From Jatrophihabitans sp. GAS493 (GTDB lineage Bacteria; Actinomycetota; Actinomycetes; Mycobacteriales; Jatrophihabitantaceae): DNA of 64,000 nucleotides. The stretch is taken from positions 3,272,001 through 3,336,000 of the forward strand of contig NZ_LT907982.1 in NCBI RefSeq assembly GCF_900230215.1, in the 5' to 3' direction. Shown here one piece after another: positions 21,718-29,455 of this stretch; the first letter of the stretch is position 1; each line of letters opens with the position of its first letter. A program made the translations under genes and the position numbers. Below the pieces are notes generated by a model. It did not search any database, was not told the DNA's origin, and was given only the letters and a program-made list of their open reading frames with translations.

Positions 21718-22725
21718 ATGACCTCCGAGAACGACCAGTACGGTCATCGACCCGAGGAACCGCAGCCGGCCGCTGCGGACTCGTCGCAGCCCGCCGATGA
21801 GCCGCAGGTTGAGTCCGCCGCCGCGCCGGCGCCCGCCGGCGAGCACGAGACGTCCCAGTACGAGCCGCCGGGTTACGGCTCGACCCAGCAGTACGAGTCC
21901 CCGGGTTACGGCTCCACCCAGCAGTTCGAGCCGCCGGGTTACGGCTCCACGCAGCAGTTCGAGCCGCCGGGTTATGGCTCCACGCAGCAGTACGAGCCGC
22001 CGGGTTATGGCTCCACGCAGCAGTACGGCCAGCCGTACCCGCCGCCGGCGGCCTACCCAACGGCGCCCGAGGGCGCTCAGTACGGGGCCGCGCCGTATCA
22101 GGCGCCGCAGCAGCCCTACGGGCAGTCTGCGTACGGGACTCAGCCTCAACCGGAGGCGCAGCCCCAATACGGACAACCGCCCCAGTACGGGAGCCAGCCG
22201 CAGTACGGTACCGAGCCCGAATACGGCGCTCAGCAATACGGTGCCCAGCAATACGGGGCCCAGCAATACGGGGCCCAGCAATACGGGGCTGAGTATGGGC
22301 AGGGCCCGCAATACGGCGCGTCATACGGCACTCAACCGACCTACGGTCAGACCGCCCCGTACCAGCCCTACGGGCAACCAGCTCCCGGCTACCAGCCATA
22401 CGGTCAGCCCGGCCAACTCGGCCAAGCCCCCAAGTCTCGCAAATCTATGTGGATTGTGATCGCAGCGGTGGTTGTGGTCGTGCTCGCGGTCGGCGCCCTC
22501 TTCGTGATCAAGCCGAGCCCGCTGTTCCGCAAGGTGCTCGACCCCAACGCGGTAGCGGCCGCCATCGAAAGTGACACATCAGCCGGGTTTACCGGGGTGA
22601 TCTGCCCGTCGAATGAGGAGGTCAAGAAGGGCAACACCTTCACCTGCTCGGCCGATGGCAACCGCAAGATCACGATCGTGGTCAACGACAACTCCGGCAA
22701 CTACACCTGGACTCCATCCAGCTAA
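21718..22725 (+). CDS. Repeat-rich single-pass membrane protein with DUF4333 domain
   Basis: A 335-residue protein with three parts. Residues 1-240 form a cytoplasmic Tyr/Gln/Pro/Gly-rich region with five units of the undecapeptide QYEPPGYGSTQ and four of QQYGA. A basic residue cluster and one membrane helix follow (SMWIVIAAVVVVVLAVGALF). An extracellular DUF4333-like domain comes last, with two cysteines (GVICPSNEEVKKG and FTCSADGNRK). ATG 21718 follows GAAAGG. The domain is common in actinobacterial envelope proteins of unknown function. The Y/Q-rich repeats resemble phase-separating low-complexity domains, but that is only an analogy. I recall DUF4333-type genes as syntenic with helY. Confidence 0.8.
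   Translation: MTSENDQYGHRPEEPQPAAADSSQPADEPQVESAAAPAPAGEHETSQYEPPGYGSTQQYESPGYGSTQQFEPPGYGSTQQFEPPGYGSTQQYEPPGYGSTQQYGQPYPPPAAYPTAPEGAQYGAAPYQAPQQPYGQSAYGTQPQPEAQPQYGQPPQYGSQPQYGTEPEYGAQQYGAQQYGAQQYGAQQYGAEYGQGPQYGASYGTQPTYGQTAPYQPYGQPAPGYQPYGQPGQLGQAPKSRKSMWIVIAAVVVVVLAVGALFVIKPSPLFRKVLDPNAVAAAIESDTSAGFTGVICPSNEEVKKGNTFTCSADGNRKITIVVNDNSGNYTWTPSS
21856..22020. repeat. 33-bp coding tandem repeat, five copies
   Basis: Five in-frame 33-bp units encode QY/F-E-P/S-PGYGSTQ. A second array of four 15-bp units (CAGCAATACGGGGCC) follows at 22231-22290. The high nucleotide identity suggests recent slippage and copy-number variation between strains. Confidence 0.9.
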
Positions 22726-22788
22726 CGGAGCTCGGACCCCAACTCGAGAGTGGGCGTCGACGCTCGGATACGCTGCGGCGCCACCGGC

Positions 22789-25700
22789 TCAGACCGCCCG
22801 CAGCGATACCGTCGCCGTTCCCGGGTAGCCGCTGGCCGATGCGATCCAGGCGATATCCGGCGCCCAGGGCGAAGGGAGCGAAACCGTCACGGTGATCTCG
22901 TCGCTCGCTGTGGCACCGGAGGCGATGAACACGTTCCGCGGGCTGGTGCTGCTGCGCGGCACGGTGGCGTTTCCATTGAGGGTGATTTCGATTCTGTCAC
23001 CGGTCGTGTTCGCCACGATATTGCCGCCGGCGTCGACCAGGCTCACCGTTGCGCTGAAGATATCTCGCGAGACCTTGTAGCAGAGCACGCCCGAGACTGA
23101 GGTGCTTGGCCCGGCCGCCGGCGTCAGGGTGCTGCAGGTGGTGGTGGAGGGACCGTAGTTCGTCCAGGCCAACCCGACCACCGGCCCCGCGATGACGGTA
23201 AATGTCGAACTCGTGGCGTTAGTCAGCCCGGCCGAGGTGGCGGTGAGGGTATAGGTGCCGACCTTGTTAACCCGGCAGCCGGTGAAGCTGGCGACGCCGG
23301 CGGCGGCATTGACCGGGTTTGCCGTGCAGGTCAGCGTCGCTCCGGCGGGAGTGGTGAGCGCCAGTGTGACCCCGGCGGTGGACGTGGTGACGGTATTGCC
23401 GGAGGCGTCCTGCACTTTCACGACGGGCTGGGTCGGCAGCGCGATGCCGCCGGTGCCGTTGCCAGGTTGAGTGGTGAACGCAAGCTTTGTCGGCACCGGC
23501 GCGGTGACGGTGAGGCTTGAACTCGTGGCGGCGGTGAGGCCGGTCGAGGCGGCTGTCAGGGTGTAGGTGCCGGCCTTGTCGACCCGGCAGCCGGTGAAGG
23601 TGGCGACCCCGGCGGTGGCGTTCAGCGGGTTCGCCGCGCAGGTCAGGGTCGCTCCGGCGGGAGTGGTGAGGGCGAGTGTGACGCCGGCGGCGGAGGTGGT
23701 GACGCTGTTGCCTCCGGCGTCCTGGATGGTCACGACGGGCTGGGTCGTCAGCGCGACGCCTCCAGTGCCGTTGCCAGGCTGCGTGGTGAACGCCAGCTTG
23801 GCCGCGGGGCCGACACTGATGGTGAAGGTGGTGCTGATGGCGTTGACGACGCCGATCGACGCGGCGGTGAGGGTGTACGTGCCACTCTTGTCTACCTTGC
23901 AGCCCGCGAACGACGCCACCCCGGCGACGGCGTTGACCGGGTTCGCCGTACAGGTCAGCGTCGCACCGCCTGGGGTCGTCAACGTCAACGAGACCCCGGC
24001 CGTCGAGTTGACCGTGTTGCCGCCGGTGTCTTCGATGGTGACGACGGGCTGGCGGGCGAGGGCGATCCCACCGGTGCCGTTACCGGGTTGGGTACTGAAC
24101 GCCAGTTTCGTCGCGGCGCCGGTCGCAACGGTGACGATCGTGCTGGTGGCGCTGGTCAGCCCGGCCGACGTGGCGGTGAGGTTGTAGGTGCCGGTCTTGT
24201 CGATGGCGCAGCCGGTGAAAGTCGCGACCCCGGCGACGGCGTTGACCGGGGTGGTGCACCCGGTGAGCGTCCCCGGGCCGCCGGTAATCGTGTTCAGGGT
24301 CAGTGTCACCGTGGCGGTGGAGGTGGTGACGGTGTTGCCGCCGACGTCCTGCACGGTGACGACGGGCTGGGTGACCAATGTGGATCTTCCGGTCCCGGTC
24401 CCGGTGCCGTTACCGGGTTGGGTGGTGAACGCCAGCTTTGCCGCGGTCCCGACGCTCACGGTGAACGTCGAACTCATCGCGGTGGTGAGTCCGGCGGAGG
24501 TGGCGGTGAGGGCATAGGTGCCGACCTTGTCGACCCGGCAGCCGGCGAAGGTGGCAACCCCGGCAACGGCATTCACCGGGTTCGCAGTACAGGTCAGCGT
24601 CGCACCGGCCGGGGTGGCCAGGGCCAGTGCGACGGATGCGGTCGATGTCGTGACGGTGTTGCCGCCGGCGTCCTGCACCGTGACGACAGGCTGGGTCGCC
24701 AGGGCGACGCCGCCGGTGCCGTTGCCGGGTTGGGTGGTGAAGGCCAGCTTGGCCACCGGGCCAACGCCGATGGTGAAGGTGCTACTGGTGGCGGGGGTGG
24801 TGAGCCCGGTGGCGGTGAGGGTGTAGGTGCCGGCCTTGTCGACCCGGCAGCCGGCGAAGGTGGCGACCCCGGCGACGGCGTTCACGGGGTTCGCCGTGCA
24901 GGTCAGCGTCGCACCGGCCGGGGTCGTCAGCGTGAGGGTCACCGCCGCGTTGGAGTTGACGGTGTTTCCGCCTCCGTCCTGGATGGTCACGACGGGCTGG
25001 GGCGACAGGGCGACGCCGCCGGTGCCGTTGCCGGGTTGGGTGGTGAAGGTAAGTCTGGTCGCGCTGCCGACGCCGATCGAGAAGTCGGAGCTGGTGTCGG
25101 CGGTGAGTCCAGTCGACGCGGCGGTGAGGGTGTACGTGCCAAGCGTGTCGACCCGGCAGCCGGTGAAGGTGGCGACTCCGGCGACGGCGGTGACCGGGGC
25201 CGTGCAGCCGGCGAGGGTGCCCGGGCCGCCGGATACGGTGGTCAGCGTAAGGGTCACCGGTGCAGTGGAGTTGACGGTGTTCCCAGCGGTGTCCTGCACA
25301 GTCACGACGGGCTGGGTCGCCAAGGCAACACCTCCGATGCCACCCCCGGGCTGCGTGGTGAAGGCGAGGCGGGAAGCGATGCCGACGATGGAGACCGGGG
25401 CCGAGGCAGCGCCGGCGGCGGTCCACGAGCCGGCGGTGGCGGTCACGGTGTAGGTGTAGGTGCCGCCGGCGGGTACCGGATCGGTGCAGGTGGTGGCGCT
25501 GATCGGGGCGCCGCCGCAGGCCGGCGCAGTGCGGCTCGTGGCCGTGTTGGTGCGGGTGACGAGGTAGGCGATGGGGGAGGCGCCGGTGGAGGCGGTCCAG
25601 CTCAGGCTGGTCTGCGCGCTACCGGCGGTCGCGGTGACGACCGGCGCGGTCAGCGTCGAAGTCGTACCGGTCGCGGAGCCGATCGTGGTGCCCTGGGTGC

Positions 25701-25800
25701 TCCAGTAGGCCCAGGCTGAGAAGGCAGCCAGCATCGAGCAGGTTGCGAATGACACCACAACCAGCACCCGACGGCTGAACACCTTCAGCACCCTGGTCAC
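22789..25800 (-). CDS. Large secreted protein with seven Ig-like repeats and a SipW-type leader
   Basis: A 1003-residue predicted surface or secreted protein. The leader (residues 1-33) is basic then hydrophobic (VLVVVSFATCSMLAAFSAWA) and runs into AYWSTQGTTIGS, the AYW-S/T pattern of SipW/TasA-type precursors. A fibronectin-III-like domain spans about 52-137. Seven repeats of about 104 residues span 142-868. Each starts KLAFTTQPGNGTGG and contains QPVVTVQDAGGNTV, a Cys pair (LTCTANPVN and FAGCRVDK) and GTYTLTA. They resemble bacterial Ig-like or invasin-type adhesin domains. A distinct C-terminal domain of about 135 residues has its own two Cys. No sorting motif or membrane anchor is visible at the end, so retention at the surface would need partners. 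Confidence 0.85.
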   Translation of the reverse strand: MTRVLKVFSRRVLVVVSFATCSMLAAFSAWAYWSTQGTTIGSATGTTSTLTAPVVTATAGSAQTSLSWTASTGASPIAYLVTRTNTATSRTAPACGGAPISATTCTDPVPAGGTYTYTVTATAGSWTAAGAASAPVSIVGIASRLAFTTQPGGGIGGVALATQPVVTVQDTAGNTVNSTAPVTLTLTTVSGGPGTLAGCTAPVTAVAGVATFTGCRVDTLGTYTLTAASTGLTADTSSDFSIGVGSATRLTFTTQPGNGTGGVALSPQPVVTIQDGGGNTVNSNAAVTLTLTTPAGATLTCTANPVNAVAGVATFAGCRVDKAGTYTLTATGLTTPATSSTFTIGVGPVAKLAFTTQPGNGTGGVALATQPVVTVQDAGGNTVTTSTASVALALATPAGATLTCTANPVNAVAGVATFAGCRVDKVGTYALTATSAGLTTAMSSTFTVSVGTAAKLAFTTQPGNGTGTGTGRSTLVTQPVVTVQDVGGNTVTTSTATVTLTLNTITGGPGTLTGCTTPVNAVAGVATFTGCAIDKTGTYNLTATSAGLTSATSTIVTVATGAATKLAFSTQPGNGTGGIALARQPVVTIEDTGGNTVNSTAGVSLTLTTPGGATLTCTANPVNAVAGVASFAGCKVDKSGTYTLTAASIGVVNAISTTFTISVGPAAKLAFTTQPGNGTGGVALTTQPVVTIQDAGGNSVTTSAAGVTLALTTPAGATLTCAANPLNATAGVATFTGCRVDKAGTYTLTAASTGLTAATSSSLTVTAPVPTKLAFTTQPGNGTGGIALPTQPVVKVQDASGNTVTTSTAGVTLALTTPAGATLTCTANPVNAAAGVASFTGCRVNKVGTYTLTATSAGLTNATSSTFTVIAGPVVGLAWTNYGPSTTTCSTLTPAAGPSTSVSGVLCYKVSRDIFSATVSLVDAGGNIVANTTGDRIEITLNGNATVPRSSTSPRNVFIASGATASDEITVTVSLPSPWAPDIAWIASASGYPGTATVSLRAV
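23199..25377. repeat. Seven coding repeats of about 310 bp (Ig-like modules)
   Basis: Seven homologous segments of roughly 104 codons each are visible both in the protein and as recurrent DNA blocks such as GCCGTTGCCGGGTTG and GACCCGGCAGCCGG on the plus strand. Coordinates of the array ends are approximate. Confidence 0.85.
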
Positions 25801-25865
25801 TCTCCTCGTTTCGCGTTGATCTACCCGTGTTTACCGATGGATCCCGTCGAATGTCCGGGGCCCGC

Positions 25866-25892
25866 CCCGACCGGCCCTGGCGGCCGGTCGGG
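25866..25892 (-). terminator. Strong hairpin between two secreted-protein genes
   Basis: An 11-bp perfect stem (CCCGACCGGCC pairing with GGCCGGTCGGG) with a 5-base loop lies just after the 168-residue gene. No clear T-run follows, so it could also be an mRNA-stabilising or attenuating element. Confidence 0.55.
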
Positions 25893-25917
25893 TGCGGGGC
25901 TCCCCGTTCGGGGTGGG

Positions 25918-26424
25918 TTAGGTGATGGACGGGGTCAGGACCAATGTCGCGCCCTGGCAGTTGTCCTGGTTGAGGGTGGTGCTGTTCGCGAACACGACAG
26001 TGCCACCCGTCGGGACGGGCACGCTTGCGGCGGGGGCGATGTCGAGCCCAGGCGCGGTGACCACCGGGTTCACCACCGTGTAGTCGGCCGCGGTGCACGG
26101 GCCGCCGCCGACCGGTGCACCCGCGTCAGGGGTGACGGTCAGCGCGAAGGTCAGCGTGTTGACATGAATCGATACCGTCCCGGTGTTCGTCAACGTGCCA
26201 TCAATGACCGCCGGTGCCACACCCGGCGCGAGACCGGTGATGGGTGTGGTCTGGGCGTAGGTCAGCGCCGTCGACGTCGCTGAGGTGCCGGTATCGGCGG
26301 TGCCGGTACCAGTGACCGGACCACCCGTGGTGGTCCAGTAGGCGTACGCCACACCGGCGCCGCCGGCGACCACGACCGTCGCGGCTGCGGCGATCATGAT
26401 CGTCTTCCGATTGAACTTTCGCAT
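25918..26424 (-). CDS. Small secreted surface protein with SipW-type leader
   Basis: A 168-residue protein. The leader KTIMIAAAATVVVAGGAGVAY runs into AYWTTTGGPVTGTGTADTG, a pattern seen in SipW-dependent (TasA/CalY-like) precursors. The mature part is a Thr/Val/Ala-rich beta-type domain of about 125 residues with two cysteines, in GGGPCTAADYTVV and LNQDNCQGATLVL. That domain is clearly related to the C-terminal half of the 213-residue protein encoded upstream. GGAG lies 7 bases before the ATG. It is the third ORF of the minus-strand cluster and precedes the Ig-repeat gene. A filament or coat subunit is a reasonable guess but is inference. Confidence 0.75.
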   Translation of the reverse strand: MRKFNRKTIMIAAAATVVVAGGAGVAYAYWTTTGGPVTGTGTADTGTSATSTALTYAQTTPITGLAPGVAPAVIDGTLTNTGTVSIHVNTLTFALTVTPDAGAPVGGGPCTAADYTVVNPVVTAPGLDIAPAASVPVPTGGTVVFANSTTLNQDNCQGATLVLTPSIT

Positions 26425-26505
26425 TGTCTTCTCCGGTTCTACGGGGAACTTGCATGGGCCTTAAAGGGATGTTGGGACTTGCAACAAATTGCTAGGGACT
26501 TCCAG

Positions 26506-26661
26506 TTATGGCGGCATCGCCTGGTTCCATCCGGCCGGCGGGTCCGGCCCGCGGATGCCGTTCAGGCCGGCGCCGATCAGACGCACAGCGCCGGTCACGC
26601 GGTTGGGCCCTTGAATGGTCAGAGTCTGTCCACTCGGCACAGTCACGGCGGTGATGGTCAT
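26506..26661 (-). CDS. Possible 51-residue protein in the surface cluster
   Basis: A short ORF of 51 codons from ATG 26661 to TAA 26506. It starts 13 bases after the stop of the 213-residue gene, with AAGGAAAC at an 8-base spacing. The peptide starts MTITAVTVPSGQTLTIQGPN and ends GPDPPAGWNQAMPP. No leader, membrane span or cysteine is visible, so it would stay in the cytoplasm unless carried by a partner. No family is recognised. Placement, ribosome-binding site and codon use are coherent with translation, but its short length makes this tentative. Confidence 0.45.
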   Translation of the reverse strand: MTITAVTVPSGQTLTIQGPNRVTGAVRLIGAGLNGIRGPDPPAGWNQAMPP

Positions 26662-26673
26662 GGGCAGGTTTCC

Positions 26674-27315
26674 TTAGACGGCGGTATAGAGCAGGTGGAC
26701 GGTGGCGCGCTGGCACGCGTCCTGGTTCTCGGAGGTGTTGTTGAAGCTGATCGACGCACCGGAGAAGGGGGTGCTGCCACCATTGGCCGGGATGATCACG
26801 TTCACCGGCATGACGGTCTCAGTCAGGATGTAGTCGGCCGCCGAGCATGACCCGAGTGCGGCATCGGGGGCCTTGGTGACGCCGCTGATCGATACCGTGA
26901 CCGAGGTGATGAGCACGTCAACCAGGCTGTTGTTCGTCACTTCACCGGTGATTGGACTAGGCGCGGCATCCGGCGCGATGCCGGTGTTCACCGACGTCTG
27001 CCGTACCGTCACCTGCCCCGGAGCGACCGTCGGAAGCGGAGTGGGTTGCGGACCGAAGCCCGGGCCGCCGACCCCGGTATTGGCCAGACATGAGTCGGTG
27101 TCGGCGTAGCTGGCCGATCGGCTGGCCAGAGCCAGACCCAGCACGGAGCAGAGAACGACCAGAACGGCCAAGGATCCGCGGATCGCCCTCCGCCGCCGGC
27201 CCAGGATGGTCACCGCGATGCCCATGAGCAGCAGGGCAGAGGCTATGAGACTCCAGGCGAGTATTGGGCCACCGGTCGTGGCCAGTGCATCGACGCCGCC
27301 CAGTTCGCAGTCCAC
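26674..27315 (-). CDS. Membrane-linked surface protein, paralogue of the 168-residue protein
   Basis: A 213-residue protein starting at GTG 27315. Residues 8-40 look like a wall-sorting tail: ALATTGG, a hydrophobic span (PILAWSLIASALLLMGIAVT) and RRRR. A second hydrophobic segment directly follows (GSLAVLVVLCSVLGLALA) and ends in a signal-peptidase-like SASYA. The remaining 130 residues form a beta-type domain with two Cys in GSCSAADYILTE and ENQDACQRATVHL, alignable with the downstream 168-residue protein. It is first in the cluster and could act as membrane base for a surface structure. Confidence 0.7.
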   Translation of the reverse strand: MDCELGGVDALATTGGPILAWSLIASALLLMGIAVTILGRRRRAIRGSLAVLVVLCSVLGLALASRSASYADTDSCLANTGVGGPGFGPQPTPLPTVAPGQVTVRQTSVNTGIAPDAAPSPITGEVTNNSLVDVLITSVTVSISGVTKAPDAALGSCSAADYILTETVMPVNVIIPANGGSTPFSGASISFNNTSENQDACQRATVHLLYTAV

Positions 27316-27448
27316 GGCCCTCGCCCTAGAATCCGCTGCCGGCGCCTCTGCCCAGCAGATGACCTACCTGACTAGGCTGCCTCGGGGCGATCGGGTGCGT
27401 CTCATCCAATGGGCATGAATACTCCACCGGATCGGGTGGTGGCGTCGC

Positions 27449-28348
27449 TCAGCGCACGCCCTGAATCGCATTCAGTACGCGGTTTACCGACCGTTCGATG
27501 CCATAGCGATCGACGAGGTCGATCAGCAGCTCCGGATTGGCCGGCTCCGCGGGCAGCTCATCGGCCAACGCGGGGAGCGGCACGTCGATCCGCCCACGGA
27601 CGACGGCGGTCGCCGCACCCAGATACTCCCGGGCCCCCAGCACCTTGGCCGCCGACCCGCTGGGGAATCCGGGCTGATTGGATGCGGCGGCGACGATGAT
27701 GTCCTCCACTCTTCCGAAGGTCTGAACCAGCGTTGCGGCCGTCTTGTCACCAACCCCGGCGACTCCCGGGAGCCCGTCGCTCGGGTCACCGCGCAGCGCG
27801 GCGAAGTCGGCGTAGGCGGCGGCGGGGACGCCGTATTTGGCCTCGATCTCGTCCGGGCCGAAGTCCTGCAGCTTGGCCACCCCCTTCCCGGTGTAGAGGA
27901 TCCGTACCCGGTCGGTGGCCAGGGCGAGCAGATCGCGGTCGCCGGTCACCACATCACAGGGGTCTGAATCGCGATGGGCGAGGGTCGCGATGACATCATC
28001 GGCTTCGAAACCTTCGGCCCCCGCCGTTGCCAGACCGATCGCCTCGAGCACCTGCAGGAGCACCGGCACCTGCACCGACAGCGCGGCCGGAATCTCCTCG
28101 CCGCCGTCCGCTGCGACCCGGTGCCGTTTGTAGGAGGGGATGAGCGCGACGCGAAACGCCGGCCGCCAGTCGAGATCCAGACAGGCGACATAACGCGACG
28201 GGCGCCGCCTTTGGATCAGGGTGGCGCTCATATCGAGAAATCCACGTACCGCGTTGATCGGCTTCCCGTCCGGGCTCGTCACCGAATCCGGCACGCCGTA
28301 GAACGCCCGGAAATAGAGCCCCGCCGCGTCAATCAGCATCAAACTCAT
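27449..28348 (-). CDS. 5'-3' exonuclease (PolI N-terminal-like)
   Basis: A 299-residue stand-alone homologue of the 5'-nuclease domain of DNA polymerase I. Metal-binding acidic groups are seen in MLIDAAGLYFRAFYGVP, GFEADDVIATLAHR and VVTGDRDLLALA. The helix-hairpin-helix DNA-binding part is GLPGVAGVGDKTAATLVQTF. It probably removes flaps or RNA primers in repair. The position relative to helY and the DUF4333 gene is as I recall it in mycobacteria (Rv2090), except that the secreted cluster lies between them here. Confidence 0.92.
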   Translation of the reverse strand: MSLMLIDAAGLYFRAFYGVPDSVTSPDGKPINAVRGFLDMSATLIQRRRPSRYVACLDLDWRPAFRVALIPSYKRHRVAADGGEEIPAALSVQVPVLLQVLEAIGLATAGAEGFEADDVIATLAHRDSDPCDVVTGDRDLLALATDRVRILYTGKGVAKLQDFGPDEIEAKYGVPAAAYADFAALRGDPSDGLPGVAGVGDKTAATLVQTFGRVEDIIVAAASNQPGFPSGSAAKVLGAREYLGAATAVVRGRIDVPLPALADELPAEPANPELLIDLVDRYGIERSVNRVLNAIQGVR

Positions 28349-28391
28349 GGCCGGCTTCAGCCTCCCCAGCTCTCGTCAGGTCCCACTATTA

Positions 28392-28439
28392 CGTGCACCG
28401 AAACGTGCACCGAAACGTGCACCGAAACATCAACCGAAA
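28392..28439. repeat. 12-bp tandem repeat, four copies
   Basis: Four units of CGTGCACCGAAA (the last changed to CATCAACCGAAA) lie between the divergent exonuclease and PfkB genes, upstream of both. Confidence 0.9.
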
Positions 28440-28469
28440 CATGGTCGGTCCGCACGGAAGAACGGTAGC

Positions 28470-29441
28470 GTGCACCCTGTGCTGACTGTCCTCGGGGAAT
28501 GCCTGATCGATCTGGTGGCGGCGGCCGAGGGTGACCGCACCGATGATGTCCGTGGTTTCATTGCCCATCCGGGCGGCAGCCCGCTGAACATCGCCGTCGG
28601 CCTGAGCCGGCTTGGTCATCCAACCGCCCTCATGGCGCGGCTGTCGAACGACGCGTTCGGGCGAATCCTGCGTGACCATGCGACCGGCAACGGACTCGAC
28701 CTCACCGCATCGGCGAGTGCGGAGGAGCCGTCGACATTGGCGGTCGTATCGGTGGACGAACAAGGCAAGGCGGCCTACGACTTCTACGTGACCGCAACGG
28801 CGGACTGGCAGTGGAGCCCGGCCGAACTCGACGCGATGCCTGCCGGTACGTCCCTCCTGCACACCGGGTCGCTCGCCGCTTGGACGCAGCCCGGCGCCGA
28901 GCTGATCGGCCGACTCTGTGCCCGTCTGTATGGCGAGAATCGAGTTCTCCTCAGCTACGACCCAAACGTTCGGCCGCGACTCATGGGCGGTCACGACGCG
29001 GCGCTGCCGCTGGTCGAGCGGAGCGTCGCTTCGGCCCACGTCGTGAAGGCCAGCGACGAGGATGTTCAGTGGCTCTACCCGGATTCCCCGATCCCAGCGG
29101 TGGCGCAACGCTGGCTGGAACTCGGTGCGCACCTGGTGGTGATTACCCAGGGTCCCGACGGGGCCACCGCCTTCCGTGCCTCAGGGGAGCCGATTCACCG
29201 ACCGGGACGTTCGATCTCCCTCGTCGACACGGTCGGTGCCGGTGACGCGTTCATGTCCGGGCTTCTCAGCACCCTCGTCGGCGTCGGGGTCAGCGACCCG
29301 AGTCAATTGGGCCGGCTGGACGACGAAGAACTTGTGGCCCGGCTGCTGGATCGAGCCATCTTGGTCTCGGCCCTGACCTGCGAGCGGGCCGGGGCTAATC
29401 CCCCTAGCCAAGCCGAGGTTGAGCGGGTCGGAGCGGGCTAA
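28470..29441 (+). CDS. PfkB-family carbohydrate kinase
   Basis: A 323-residue ribokinase/fructokinase-type enzyme that phosphorylates a sugar or sugar-like alcohol with ATP. It has the N-terminal signature HPGGSPLNIAVGLSRLGHP and the C-terminal anion-hole and catalytic-base motif DTVGAGDAFMSGLL. GTG 28470 is chosen because GGAAG lies 9 bases upstream; GTG 28479 is possible. The longer frame to 28347 crosses a tandem repeat and is not credible. Fructokinase is the usual call for this subgroup; the substrate is not certain. A convergent LacI regulator gene follows. Confidence 0.88.
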   Translation: MHPVLTVLGECLIDLVAAAEGDRTDDVRGFIAHPGGSPLNIAVGLSRLGHPTALMARLSNDAFGRILRDHATGNGLDLTASASAEEPSTLAVVSVDEQGKAAYDFYVTATADWQWSPAELDAMPAGTSLLHTGSLAAWTQPGAELIGRLCARLYGENRVLLSYDPNVRPRLMGGHDAALPLVERSVASAHVVKASDEDVQWLYPDSPIPAVAQRWLELGAHLVVITQGPDGATAFRASGEPIHRPGRSISLVDTVGAGDAFMSGLLSTLVGVGVSDPSQLGRLDDEELVARLLDRAILVSALTCERAGANPPSQAEVERVGAG

Positions 29442-29455
29442 TCGGGTGAGCTGAG

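Noticed and set aside
20371-22311. 646-codon minus-strand frame with Leu/Val/Gly repeats
   Set aside because: Antisense to helY and the DUF4333 gene; its repeats are the reverse reading of the 33-bp array.
24088-25719. 543-codon open frame on the plus strand, Gly/Arg-rich
   Set aside because: It is antisense to the Ig-repeat gene, has a repetitive composition copied from it and no family resemblance; long antisense frames are expected at this GC content.
28392-28439. CRISPR-like array
   Set aside because: Units are 12 bp with no spacers; it is a simple tandem repeat. No cas genes are present in the window.
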